In this document: positions 16,362 to 25,341 of the stretch, piece by piece
Layout: each line of letters opens with the position of its first letter
Numbering within the stretch: position 1 is the first letter of the stretch
Source of the DNA: Actinobacteria bacterium UBA6100
GTDB taxonomy: Bacteria > Actinomycetota > Coriobacteriia > Anaerosomatales > Anaerosomataceae
DNA length: 64,000 bases
Assembly (NCBI GenBank): GCA_002423585.1
Contig: DIWS01000013.1
Span: 277,651 to 341,650 of the forward strand
Direction: 5' to 3'
Notes under the pieces: model-generated
The model's input: only the letters and a program-made list of their open reading frames with translations
What the model was told of the DNA's origin: nothing
Databases searched by the model: none
Made by a program: the position numbers and the translations under genes

Positions 16362-19007
16362 ATGACCCGCCGCACGCCCCGCCGCAGCACGCAGGTCACG
16401 GGGATCGTGGTTGGGCACGCGAACCCCGACTTCGACGCCTACGCGGCGATGGTCGCGGCCACCAAGCTCTTCGAGGACACGCGCGCCGTCTACCTCGGCA
16501 GCCAGAACGCCAACGTGCGCGAGTTCCACAACCTGCACGAGGACTTCGTGGCGTTCACCGACCTCAGGAGCCTCGATCTGGACGCGATCGAGCGCGTGAT
16601 CATGGTCGATACGCGCGAGCCTTCGCGCGTGGGCGAGCTCCGCTCGGTGGTGGAGCGTGAGGATGTCGAGGTGATCGTCTACGACCATCACCCCGCGCAG
16701 TCCGGCGATGTGCGGCCGGCGCAGGACCACTCCATGGACGTGGGCGCGACAACATCCATCCTCGTGCATGAGATCCGCGACAGGGGCGTGCCGCTCACGC
16801 CGCTCGAGGCCACCGTGATGCTCCTCGGGATCCACGAGGACACCGGCTCGCTCACGTATCCGGGGACCACCGCGTACGACGTGGAGGCCGCCGCGTTCCT
16901 GATGGGCGCGGGCGCGGAGATGGAGGTGCTCAACCAGTTCCTCTCCCGCGCGCTCACCCCCGAGCAGCGCACCGTGCTGGACGGGCTGCTCGACACCCTG
17001 GAGGTCTGGGACATCCACGGCCAGGAGGTCGCGGTAGGCTCCGCTTCGGCGAGCGAGTACATAGACTCGGCCTCGGTGCTCACTCACTACATCTGCGAGG
17101 ACCTCGGCTACCGCGTGGCCATCGCGCTCGTGTCGATGCCCGAACGCCTCCAGGTGGTGGGCAGAAGCCGGCTGGCCGACGTGGACATCGGGGCGGTGCT
17201 CAAGCACATCGGCGGGGGAGGACACCCGCAGGCGGCCGCTGCGGCGCTTCGCAACGCCACGATCGACGAGGTGCTCCCGCGTCTCAGGGAGGCGCTGGAG
17301 AAGGAAGTGGCGCCCCCGTTGCGTGCGGGTGACATCGCCTCGGCCCCGGTGCGCTCTATCGACCCCCAGACATCGATGGCCGAGGCCGCACACATCATGG
17401 CCACCTGGGGTCACGGCGGGCTGCCGGTGGTGGATGGAGGCAGGCTCGTGGGCCTGGTCACCCGCAAGGACGTGGACAAGGCGGCGCGGCACGGGCTCGC
17501 GCACGCTCCCGTCACGGGTTTCATGGCGCGCGACCCGATCACCGTGGGTGCGGGAGCCGACCTGGTCGACCTCGAGCGGTTGCTCGTGCGTACCGGCATC
17601 GGCCGCGTCCCTGTGGTGGAAGGCGGCGTCATCACCGGCATCGTCACGCGCAAGGACCTTCTCAGGGCCGAGCATGGCGAGTCGTATCTCGACCGCAAGC
17701 TCACACGCCAGCACGACGAGGCGTCCCGGCGCTTCATGGCCTCACTTGAGCGGTTGCCCGCCGATGTCCGTGATGCCGTCCGCGAGATAGGGCGGCTCGC
17801 GGACGCCGCCAGCCTGCGCGCGCATGTCGTGGGCGGATTCGTGCGCGACATGCTGCTCGGCCGCGAGAACCTGGACATCGATGTGGTGATCGAGGGGGAC
17901 GGGCTCGAGTTCGCACTCGGTGTGGCGGAGCGTCTGGGCAAACGCGTGAAGGTGCACCGCCGCTTCGGTACGGCGGTGCTCGTATGGTCCAGGGCGCTGC
18001 ACATCGACATCACGAGCGCGCGCACCGAGTACTACCAGCGGCCGGGTGCGCTGCCCACGGTGGAGCGCTCGTCGCTTCGGCAGGACCTGTTCCGCCGTGA
18101 TTTCTCCATCAACGCTATGGCCGTATGCGTGAATCCCGAGTGCTTCGGCCGGATCGCCGACCCCTTCGGCGGGCTGTTCGACCTTGAGCGTGGCGTGATC
18201 CGCGCGCTGCACTCGCTCTCGTTTGTGGAGGACCCCACGCGCATCCTGCGGGCCGCGCGCTTCGAGAAGAAGTTCGGGTTCTCGCTCGACGGGTCGAGCG
18301 AGGCCCTGCTGCGCCAGGCCGTGGAGATGAGCATGCTCGACGAAGTGAGCGGTGCGCGCATCCGCGAGGAACTGCTCGACGTCATCGATGAGGACGAACC
18401 GTCCGGGATCCTCGCCCGGCTCGATGACTTCGGCGCCGCGCGGGGCCTGCTGCCCGACGGCGTTCGGCCATCCGATGCGATCGCCGCGCTCTCCTCGGTC
18501 ACATCCGCTTTCGGGGCCCTGGGCGAGGTGTTCCCGCGTCTTCCTCGGCGGCGGACCACGCTTGTCGCGGCGCTGGCGGGCACCGCGGGGCGCGCCGAGG
18601 CTGATCGCTGGTGCCGTCGGCTGCGCTTCGGCAGAGAGTATGCCGAGCCGGCAGTGGTGACCGCCGAGCGTGCTGCCGGTCTGATCGTGCGTCTCCAGGA
18701 CCGTCGCAAGATGCGCGCGAGCAGACTCTTCTTCCTCCTCGAGGCGTTGCCCGCCGAGACGCTGGTGTATCTGTGGGGCGCAGGAGACCCCTCCGTGCGT
18801 GCGCGGGTCGAGGAGTTCGTTCGCGTGCTGCAGCCGCTGCGGCCGGCGGTGAGTGGAGAGGACCTCATCGCGCTCGGCCTCACGCCCGGTCCGGCGTTTG
18901 CTGCTATCCTTGCTCAGGCTCGTGCGGACCGCCTTGACGGCAAAGCGGTCGGGCGCACGGCCGAACTCGCAAACCTGAAGCGGCTCGCCCGTCGCGAGTC
19001 GCGTTAG
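16362..19007 (+). CDS. DHH-CBS-CCA nucleotidyltransferase fusion
   Basis: An 881-aa multidomain protein. Residues about 12-200 are a DHH phosphoesterase (VDT at 82-84, DHH at 108-110, GIHEDTGSL at 156-164). A DHHA1 domain ends in GGGGHPQAA at 284-292, and two CBS motifs occupy about 325-375 and 385-435. A class II poly(A) polymerase/CCA-adding head follows (GGFVRD at 491-496, catalytic D505 and D507 in LDIDVV), with the RNA-binding helical part to the end. This architecture is known in several thermophiles and Firmicutes and is annotated as A- or CCA-adding enzyme. The DHH part may degrade nanoRNA or pApA, and CBS pairs usually sense adenylates. ATG 1 nt after the deoA stop. Confidence 0.88.
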   Translation: MTRRTPRRSTQVTGIVVGHANPDFDAYAAMVAATKLFEDTRAVYLGSQNANVREFHNLHEDFVAFTDLRSLDLDAIERVIMVDTREPSRVGELRSVVEREDVEVIVYDHHPAQSGDVRPAQDHSMDVGATTSILVHEIRDRGVPLTPLEATVMLLGIHEDTGSLTYPGTTAYDVEAAAFLMGAGAEMEVLNQFLSRALTPEQRTVLDGLLDTLEVWDIHGQEVAVGSASASEYIDSASVLTHYICEDLGYRVAIALVSMPERLQVVGRSRLADVDIGAVLKHIGGGGHPQAAAAALRNATIDEVLPRLREALEKEVAPPLRAGDIASAPVRSIDPQTSMAEAAHIMATWGHGGLPVVDGGRLVGLVTRKDVDKAARHGLAHAPVTGFMARDPITVGAGADLVDLERLLVRTGIGRVPVVEGGVITGIVTRKDLLRAEHGESYLDRKLTRQHDEASRRFMASLERLPADVRDAVREIGRLADAASLRAHVVGGFVRDMLLGRENLDIDVVIEGDGLEFALGVAERLGKRVKVHRRFGTAVLVWSRALHIDITSARTEYYQRPGALPTVERSSLRQDLFRRDFSINAMAVCVNPECFGRIADPFGGLFDLERGVIRALHSLSFVEDPTRILRAARFEKKFGFSLDGSSEALLRQAVEMSMLDEVSGARIREELLDVIDEDEPSGILARLDDFGAARGLLPDGVRPSDAIAALSSVTSAFGALGEVFPRLPRRRTTLVAALAGTAGRAEADRWCRRLRFGREYAEPAVVTAERAAGLIVRLQDRRKMRASRLFFLLEALPAETLVYLWGAGDPSVRARVEEFVRVLQPLRPAVSGEDLIALGLTPGPAFAAILAQARADRLDGKAVGRTAELANLKRLARRESR

Positions 19008-19020
19008 CATCGGAGGACCC

Positions 19021-19701
19021 GTGTCCGACATCTTGCTCGGCGCGCTTCAGCTCGCCATGTTCGTTCCCGCCATCGTGCTCCACGAGGTCGCGCACGGGTA
19101 CGTGTCGTACCGGCTCGGTGACCCCACGGCAAAGATGCAGGGACGGCTGAGCCTCAATCCCATCAAGCATGTCGATCCGTTCGGCACGGTTCTGCTGCCG
19201 CTCCTCCTGGCCGTGAGCGGTGCTCCGGTCTTCGGCTTCGCCAAGCCGGTGCCCATCAACCCCAACTACTACAAGGACTACCGCAAAGGCATGCTGCTCA
19301 CCGGTCTTGCCGGGCCTGCGACGAACCTGATCATGGCGTTCACCGCCGGCATGGTGGTCCGCGTCATCGCTCTCGGCGGTGGGCTCGTGGCGGGGAGCAT
19401 CTCCGACGGCGCCATCAGCGCGCTCGGGTGGGTGCTCTACGGCTTCTACTTCTTCGCGATGATCAACCTCGTGCTGATGTTCTTCAACCTGATCCCGATG
19501 CCGCCGCTCGACGGCTCGCGCGTGCTGCCGATCTTCCTGTCCGATGCAGCGCTGCACAAGTACCACCAGTTCGAGCGCTACGGCATCCTCGTCTTCTTCG
19601 TCTTCGTGCTGCTACTGCCGAACTACCTTGGCATCGACCCCATCGGCTGGTACTTCGACCTCACGGTCGCGCCGCTGCTCAAGCTCTTCACCGGGCTGTG
19701 A
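19021..19701 (+). CDS. Site-2 protease family (M50) membrane metalloprotease
   Basis: A 226-aa polytopic protein with the zinc motif HEVAH at 21-25 in the first helix and the distal ligand motif NLIPMPPLDGSRV. It lacks a PDZ domain, as in the small SpoIVFB/YwhC-type group. GTG start with GGAGGACCC upstream. It sits between a tRNA-maturation enzyme and trpS, which gives no clue to its substrate. Cleavage of a membrane-bound regulator is the general family role. Confidence 0.8.
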   Translation: MSDILLGALQLAMFVPAIVLHEVAHGYVSYRLGDPTAKMQGRLSLNPIKHVDPFGTVLLPLLLAVSGAPVFGFAKPVPINPNYYKDYRKGMLLTGLAGPATNLIMAFTAGMVVRVIALGGGLVAGSISDGAISALGWVLYGFYFFAMINLVLMFFNLIPMPPLDGSRVLPIFLSDAALHKYHQFERYGILVFFVFVLLLPNYLGIDPIGWYFDLTVAPLLKLFTGL

Positions 19702-19775
19702 GGCGTACCGCCGCGGGCGGTGCGGTGCGGTAGAATACCCCCATCCGTTGCCGAGGCGAGGAGCCGTACACCCCG

Positions 19776-20777
19776 ATGTCGAAGAAGCGCGTGCTCACCG
19801 GTTACCGTCCCACGGGGCGTCTTACCCTCGGCCACTGGTTCGGCAACCTGCTGAACATGCGGCAGCTCCAGGAGGAGTTCGAGGCGTACTACTTCGTCGC
19901 CGACTGGCATGCGCTCACGAGTGATTGGCAGGACACGCACGCCATCCGTCAGTACACCGAAGAGATGGTGCTCGATTGGGTCGCTGCCGGCATCGACCCG
20001 GCCAAGTCGGTCATCTACCGGCAGAGCGATGTGCCCGAGGTGGCCGAGCTCACGATGTACCTCTCGATGGTCACGCCGATGCCGTGGCTGGAGCGCGTTC
20101 CGAGCTACAAGGAGCAGCGCGAGCAGATCTCAGAGAAGGACCTCGGCAACGTGGGCTTCTTCCTGTATCCGCTGATGCAGGCCGCCGACATCACCATCGT
20201 GCGCGGCGACGTGGTGCCGGTGGGCGAGGACCAGCTCCCGCATCTCGAGCTCACGCGTGAGGTGGTGCGCCGTTTCAACAACCAGTACGGGCAGCTGCTC
20301 CCGGAACCCGATGCGCTCATCGCCAAGCAGGGCGCGCGCGTGCCCGGCACCGACGGCCGCAAGATGTCCAAGAGCTACGGCAACGCGATCTACCTCTCGG
20401 AGAGCGAAGAGGAGACCGCCGCCAAGGTGATGGGCATGATCACCGACCCGGCCCGCAAGCTGAAGACCGACCCGGGCGATCCCGACATCTGCCCGTTGCA
20501 GCAGATCCACAAGCTGGTGGCGTCCGATCCCGCGGAGATCACTGAGTGGGATCGGTGCTGCAGGGTGGCCGAGTGCGGGTGCGTGGCGCACAAGCGCAAG
20601 CTCGTCGAGGACTTGAACGCGTATCTGCGCGAGTTCCGCGCCCGCCGGGCCGAGCTTGCCGCCGAGCCGGGCTACGCCTGGGAGGTGCTGGCCGAAGGCG
20701 CCGACCGTGTGCGCCCCGAGGTGGAGGACCTGATGGGCAGCGTCCGCCGCGCGATGCACGTGGACGCCGAGCGCTAG
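19776..20777 (+). CDS. trpS: Tryptophanyl-tRNA synthetase with a probable 4Fe-4S site
   Basis: Class I synthetase of 333 aa. The HIGH-type motif is TGRLTLGHWFGN, and KMSKS is at 196-200. The C-terminal region has C239-x22-C262-x6-C269-x2-H272. Thermotoga-type TrpRS binds a 4Fe-4S cluster through C-x22-C-x6-C-x2-C, so three ligands are conserved and the fourth is His here; extra cysteines C261 and C267 lie nearby. A TAGAAT -10-like box precedes the gene at about 19732-19737. ATG start, coupled to scpA 2 nt downstream. Confidence 0.94.
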   Translation: MSKKRVLTGYRPTGRLTLGHWFGNLLNMRQLQEEFEAYYFVADWHALTSDWQDTHAIRQYTEEMVLDWVAAGIDPAKSVIYRQSDVPEVAELTMYLSMVTPMPWLERVPSYKEQREQISEKDLGNVGFFLYPLMQAADITIVRGDVVPVGEDQLPHLELTREVVRRFNNQYGQLLPEPDALIAKQGARVPGTDGRKMSKSYGNAIYLSESEEETAAKVMGMITDPARKLKTDPGDPDICPLQQIHKLVASDPAEITEWDRCCRVAECGCVAHKRKLVEDLNAYLREFRARRAELAAEPGYAWEVLAEGADRVRPEVEDLMGSVRRAMHVDAER

Positions 20778-20779
20778 AG

Positions 20780-21517
20780 ATGTCCTACCGCGTTCGGACA
20801 GATGCGTTCGAGGGGCCCTTCGACCTGCTGCTGCAGCTCGTGGCAAAGCAGAAGGTCGCGATCGCCGAGCTCTCGATCACCGACATCGCCGACCAGTACC
20901 TCGAGTACATCGAGCGCATGCAGGATCTGGACCTGGACGTGGCGAGCGACTTCCTGCTGGTGGCGGCGACGCTGCTCGAGATCAAGGCCGCCTCGCTCCT
21001 CCCGCGCGACGAACCGATGGACATGATCGAGTTCGACGACATGTCCCCGGAGGAGGCGCGCGAGCTGCTCATCGCACGACTGCTCGCGTACAAGCAGTTC
21101 AAGAACGCGGCGGCCGAGCTGGCCGCACGCTACGAGTCCGAGGCGCTCATGCACCCGCGGGCGGCGGGGCTCGAGGAGTCGTTCCTGAAGCTCATGCCGG
21201 ACTACCTCGAGGGCATCACGTTGCACGGCCTTGCGGTCGTCTGCGCCGACCTGGTGCACAAGCGGGAGGTCTTCCTGCTGGAGGCGGACCATGTCGCCTC
21301 AGCGCCCATCTCCCTCGAGCTGCACGTCGAGGGCGTCGCGCGCATGATGCGCAAGGGCAGGCACACCAGCTTCCGCGAACTGGTGACCGCGGGCGCTTCG
21401 GTGGAGGAGATGGTGGTCACGTTCCTGGCCATCCTGGAGTTGTACAAGCGCGGGCTCGTGCGGCTGGAGCAGGCCGAGGAGTTCGGCGATATCGAGATCG
21501 TGGGGATCGGGGAGTGA
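20780..21517 (+). CDS. scpA: Segregation and condensation protein A
   Basis: Kleisin subunit of the bacterial SMC condensin, 245 aa. The N terminus YRVRTDAFEGPFDLLLQLV and the helix ELSITDIADQYLEYIERM are diagnostic; the C-terminal winged-helix part ends in LELYKRGLVRLEQAEEF. ATG follows the trpS stop by 2 nt, and scpB starts 4 nt after its stop. No smc gene is in the window. Confidence 0.93.
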   Translation: MSYRVRTDAFEGPFDLLLQLVAKQKVAIAELSITDIADQYLEYIERMQDLDLDVASDFLLVAATLLEIKAASLLPRDEPMDMIEFDDMSPEEARELLIARLLAYKQFKNAAAELAARYESEALMHPRAAGLEESFLKLMPDYLEGITLHGLAVVCADLVHKREVFLLEADHVASAPISLELHVEGVARMMRKGRHTSFRELVTAGASVEEMVVTFLAILELYKRGLVRLEQAEEFGDIEIVGIGE

Positions 21518-21521
21518 GCGC

Positions 21522-22181
21522 ATGAGCCGTGAGAACACGGAGATCGTCGGTGCCATCGAGGCGCTGTTGTTCGTCTCGGACGAGCCGGTCACGGCGAGCC
21601 GGGTGGCCAAGATCCTCGACGTGAGCGCGAGCGCCGTCGAGGGCGCCCTCAGGGTGCTCGCCGCGGAGTATGCCGAGGAGAACCGGGGCTTCCAGCTGCG
21701 CGAGGTAGCAGGCGGCTGGCGGCTGTACACGCACCCCGCGTATCACAACTACGTCGAGGAGTACGTGCTCTCATGGGACACACGACGGCTCTCACAGGCC
21801 GCGCTCGAGGCGCTTGCGGTGGTCGCCTATCACCAGCCGGTGACGCGCCAGGGTGTCAACGCGGTCCGTGGCGTGAACAGCGAGGCGGTCATCTCCTCTC
21901 TCATAGAGAAGGGGCTCGTGCGTGAGGCGGGCCGCGACAAGAACGCCGGCAACGCCATCCTGTACGGCACCACGCGCACGTTCCTCGAGCGGTTCGGTCT
22001 CAAGGACCTCACCGAACTGCCGCCGCTTGCGGAGTTCGCTCCCGATCCCGATACCGAGCGTGCGATACGCGAGCGCCTGAACGCTCTGGAGGGCAGCGTG
22101 CTCACCATCGACGAGGACGATGAAGACGAGACCGACATCGATGACGAGGGCGAGCGCGATGACGTCTCCGACGCCGGCTGA
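21522..22181 (+). CDS. scpB: Segregation and condensation protein B
   Basis: Partner of ScpA in the SMC complex, 219 aa, two winged-helix domains (IVGAIEALLFVSDEPV, then QAALEALAVVAYHQPVTRQ). The last 25 residues form a strongly acidic tail of Asp/Glu repeats. Its 3' end overlaps the rluB start. The order scpA-scpB-rluB is widely conserved and supports all three calls. Confidence 0.93.
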   Translation: MSRENTEIVGAIEALLFVSDEPVTASRVAKILDVSASAVEGALRVLAAEYAEENRGFQLREVAGGWRLYTHPAYHNYVEEYVLSWDTRRLSQAALEALAVVAYHQPVTRQGVNAVRGVNSEAVISSLIEKGLVREAGRDKNAGNAILYGTTRTFLERFGLKDLTELPPLAEFAPDPDTERAIRERLNALEGSVLTIDEDDEDETDIDDEGERDDVSDAG

Positions 22182-22938
22182 GTCTTTGGGAGCCACATCG
22201 GGCGACGCGGGGCCGGAGCGGGTCCAGAAGTACCTCTCGCGTGCGGGTGTGGCCTCCCGGCGCGCTGCCGAAGGCCTGATCGTGGCTGGCCGCGTGTCCG
22301 TGAACGGTCGCGTCGTCGCGTCTCTCGGCGAGAAGATCGTCGCGGGCGTCGATCGCGTCGAGGTCGACGGCTGCGCCGTGGAGCCGCCTTCTCTGATGTG
22401 GTACCTCATGCTCAACAAGCCGGCCGGTGTGGTGACCACGCTCGACGATCCGCAGGGGCGGCCCACCGTTGCGCGGTACGTGCCGGACGACGCGCCGCGC
22501 ATGTTCCCGGTCGGTCGCCTCGACTTCGGCACCACCGGGCTCCTGCTGCTCACCAACGATGGTGAGTTCGCCCACCTTCTCATGCATCCGCGGCACCACG
22601 TGCCCAAGGTCTACCGTGCCGAGGTCGATGGTGTTCCTGACGATGACAAGATCCGCTCACTGCGAGAGGGGATCGACCTCGACGATGGCCGCACTGCGCC
22701 TGCGGGCGCACGGGTGATCTCGCGCAGGCCCGGTGGCGCCACGGTCGAGATCACGTTGCGCGAGGGGCGCAAGCGGCAGGTCCGCCGGATGCTGTCAGCG
22801 GTCGGCCACCCCGTGCGCGAGCTCACCCGGATCGCGTACGGTCCGCTGGTTCTCGGCACGCTGGCCGAGGGCGCTGTCCGCTCGCTCACCGATGCCGAAG
22901 TGCAGGCGCTCCGCGATTCGGCGAGAGGGGCGCAGTGA
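22159..22938 (+). CDS. rluB: 23S rRNA pseudouridine synthase, RluB/RsuA family
   Basis: Isomerises a uridine in rRNA. The 259-aa sequence has an N-terminal S4 domain (RVQKYLSRAGVASRRAAEGLI), then the catalytic GRLDFGTTGLLLLTNDGEF motif with its essential Asp, and the C-terminal EGRKRQVRRML motif. ATG at 22159 is chosen because upstream in-frame ATGs lie deeper inside scpB and add an unconserved basic tail. The exact target nucleotide is inferred only from family. Confidence 0.88.
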   Translation: MTSPTPAESLGATSGDAGPERVQKYLSRAGVASRRAAEGLIVAGRVSVNGRVVASLGEKIVAGVDRVEVDGCAVEPPSLMWYLMLNKPAGVVTTLDDPQGRPTVARYVPDDAPRMFPVGRLDFGTTGLLLLTNDGEFAHLLMHPRHHVPKVYRAEVDGVPDDDKIRSLREGIDLDDGRTAPAGARVISRRPGGATVEITLREGRKRQVRRMLSAVGHPVRELTRIAYGPLVLGTLAEGAVRSLTDAEVQALRDSARGAQ

Positions 22939-23510
22939 TGCTCGCCGTGCTGACAGGGCCGGTGCGCAGCGGCAAGTCGCGCGAGGGGATGCGATTGGCG
23001 CTCGCCTCCGGCGCCCGCGTGGTGATGGCGGTGGGGGGCATGCCCGATGACGATGAGATGTCGCGCCGCATCGAGCGCCACCGGACCGGACGTGACGCGG
23101 CTATCGTGGTGATCGAGACGTCCGGAGATCCTTCGTGGCCCGAGCGCGTGCCCGCCGATGCGTGCCTTCTCGTGGACTGCCTGGGAACCATCCTGGGGGC
23201 CGGGCTCGCAGCCCTGGTGCCCCCGGATGTCGATGTGCTCGATGACGCCACCGAACGCGAGGCGGAGCGCACCGCCGACGAGCTCGTGGCGTGGCTGATC
23301 CATCGCGGCGGACCCACCGTCGTCGTCACCAACGAGACCGGCTGGGGTGTCGTCCCGGCCACCCCGCTCGGCCGTCTGTTCCGGGACGTTCTGGGCCGCG
23401 CCAACCGTATGCTTGTGGATTCGGCCGATGTCGCCTGGCTCGTGGTGTCCGGCAGGGCCGTACCACTTCACACACTGAAACAGGAGGTCTCGTGGCTGAA
23501 GGAGCGGTAA
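22938..23510 (+). CDS. cobU: Adenosylcobinamide kinase/guanylyltransferase
   Basis: Phosphorylates adenosylcobinamide and attaches GMP in nucleotide-loop assembly of cobalamin. The 190-aa protein has the Walker A GPVRSGKS at 7-14, the ERHR motif, LVDCLGTIL, and NETGWGVVP near the C terminus, all typical. ATG shares a base with the rluB stop. It heads a cobU-cobT-cobS cluster. Confidence 0.9.
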   Translation: MLAVLTGPVRSGKSREGMRLALASGARVVMAVGGMPDDDEMSRRIERHRTGRDAAIVVIETSGDPSWPERVPADACLLVDCLGTILGAGLAALVPPDVDVLDDATEREAERTADELVAWLIHRGGPTVVVTNETGWGVVPATPLGRLFRDVLGRANRMLVDSADVAWLVVSGRAVPLHTLKQEVSWLKER

Positions 23511-24595
23511 GAGCACCCGGTCCGATGGAGGCGGAGCTTCTCGCGCTCGTGGCGAGGGTCACCGAGCCGGATGCCGAATGGGCCGAGCGTGCGTGGGAGC
23601 GCCTCGACTCGCTCACGAAACCGCCACGCAGCCTCGGGAGGCTCGAGCAGCTCGCCGTGCAGATGGCGGCGGCGCAGAGCAGCACCACGCCACAGGCAGG
23701 CCCCTCGGCGATCGTGGTGTGTGCGGGTGATCACGGCGTGGTGGCCGAAGGCGTGTCGGCATGGCCGTCGGACGTCACGCGTCAGATGGTCGCCAATTTC
23801 GTGGCCGGAGGGGCGGCCATCAACCAGTTGGCGACGAGTGTCGGCGCCCGGCTGGTCCTGATCGACGTCGGGGTCGACGGTGACACGAGCGCGCTGCCCG
23901 GGGTCATGCAGACCAAGGTGCGCGCGGGAACCCGGAACCTGCTTCGCGAGGATGCGATGACGCGCGAGGAGGCCGCTGAGGCGTTCCTCGTCGGCGCCCG
24001 GATCGCCGGACATCTGGCCGCTGACGGCGTGCGCGTCATCGGTACCGGTGAGATGGGGATCGGCAACTCCACCGTGGCGTCGGCTCTCGTGGCGGCATAC
24101 ACCAACGTGCCCGTGAACCGGGTGATCGGCCGCGGCACAGGCATCGATGACAAGACGCTGCTCCAGAAGACCTCGGTCGTGAGTCAGGCGCTCCACCGGC
24201 GCCGCATCCGCAAGGACGATCCGTTGGGGACCCTGGCCTCACTGGGCGGGCTGGAGATCGCGGCGATGGCGGGAGTGATGGTGGGCGGCGCGGCGGCGGG
24301 AGTCTGCGTCGTGACCGACGGGTTCATCTCAGCGTCGGCCGCACTGGCGGCCACCTCGCTGTGCCCCGCGTGCCTGCCGTACGTGTTCGCCTCGCATCAA
24401 TCCGTGGAGCCCGGGCACCGGGTGGCCCTCGTGGCGCTCGGGCTCGAGCCGTACATGGAACTGGGGATGCGTCTCGGGGAGGGGACCGGGGCCGCACTCG
24501 GCATCGGTGTCATGCACGCGGCGTGCGCGATGATGAACGGCATGGCGACCTTCGCCGATGCGGGTGTGACCGGCCCGGGGGCGGAGCCGGTGTGA
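23492..24595 (+). CDS. cobT: Nicotinate-nucleotide:dimethylbenzimidazole phosphoribosyltransferase
   Basis: Activates the lower base as alpha-ribazole phosphate. The 367-aa protein has VCAGDHGVVAEGVSAWP, GTGEMGIGNST and the C-terminal GEGTGAALG motif with the catalytic Glu of CobT. GTG at 23492 is preferred because CAGGAGG lies 7 nt upstream, and it overlaps cobU by 19 nt; an ATG at 23525 is the alternative. Confidence 0.92.
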   Translation: MAEGAVRAPGPMEAELLALVARVTEPDAEWAERAWERLDSLTKPPRSLGRLEQLAVQMAAAQSSTTPQAGPSAIVVCAGDHGVVAEGVSAWPSDVTRQMVANFVAGGAAINQLATSVGARLVLIDVGVDGDTSALPGVMQTKVRAGTRNLLREDAMTREEAAEAFLVGARIAGHLAADGVRVIGTGEMGIGNSTVASALVAAYTNVPVNRVIGRGTGIDDKTLLQKTSVVSQALHRRRIRKDDPLGTLASLGGLEIAAMAGVMVGGAAAGVCVVTDGFISASAALAATSLCPACLPYVFASHQSVEPGHRVALVALGLEPYMELGMRLGEGTGAALGIGVMHAACAMMNGMATFADAGVTGPGAEPV

Positions 24596-25341
24596 TCCGC
24601 GACATCGCCACTGCTATACGCCTGCTGACCATCCTTCCCCTCGGCCGGGTGGAGGGTGTCCACCCCGCACGCTACTTCGGCCTGGTGGGATGGTTGTACG
24701 CCCTCGTGGCGCTGGGGATCGCGTCGGGCGCGTCGGCGCTTCAGTTGGCCGAGGGCCTGCCCGCGCTGCTCGCCGCGGTGGTCATCGTCGCGGCGTGGGC
24801 GGTGCTGTCGGGATTCCTGCACTGGGACGGTCTCGCGGATTCGGCGGACGGCCTCGGCGTGCGAGGCGATGCCGCACGACGGCTGGAGGTCATGCGGGGA
24901 AGCACGATCGGCGCCTTCGGCGTGGTCGCGATCGTGCTGGTGGCGGCCGTGCAGATCGCGGCGGTGGCGGTGATCGTCGAGAGCGGGGCGTGGTGGGCGT
25001 TGGGAGCGGCCCCGATCGTGGGGCGGTGGGCTGCCGGCGCCGCGCTCTCATTGCGCCGTCCCGCGCGCGAGACGGGCCTCGCGGCGCGCTACGCGTCAGC
25101 GGGCGGCAGCGCCACGCTGTTGCTGCAGACGATCCCCGTACTGCCGCTCCTGGCGTACTCCTCGGATACGCGCGTCGCAGTGATGGCGGCTACGGTCGTC
25201 TCGCTCGTCGTCGGTCTGTTCCTGCCTGCACCGTTCATCCGCCGTTTCGGCGGCATCACCGGCGACGTCCTCGGGGCGGTCGTCTTGCTGACCGAGACGT
25301 TCGTGCTGCTCGTCGGCGTGGTCGCGTGGAGGTTGTCATGA
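24592..25341 (+). CDS. cobS: Adenosylcobinamide-GDP ribazoletransferase (cobalamin synthase)
   Basis: Integral membrane enzyme of 249 aa that joins adenosylcobinamide-GDP and alpha-ribazole (phosphate). Signatures: FLHWDGLADSADGLG with the acidic metal site, RRLEVMRGSTIGAFG, and five or six hydrophobic helices. GTG start overlapping cobT. With cobU and cobT it completes nucleotide-loop assembly; a corrin-ring pathway is not visible here. Confidence 0.92.
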   Translation: MIRDIATAIRLLTILPLGRVEGVHPARYFGLVGWLYALVALGIASGASALQLAEGLPALLAAVVIVAAWAVLSGFLHWDGLADSADGLGVRGDAARRLEVMRGSTIGAFGVVAIVLVAAVQIAAVAVIVESGAWWALGAAPIVGRWAAGAALSLRRPARETGLAARYASAGGSATLLLQTIPVLPLLAYSSDTRVAVMAATVVSLVVGLFLPAPFIRRFGGITGDVLGAVVLLTETFVLLVGVVAWRLS

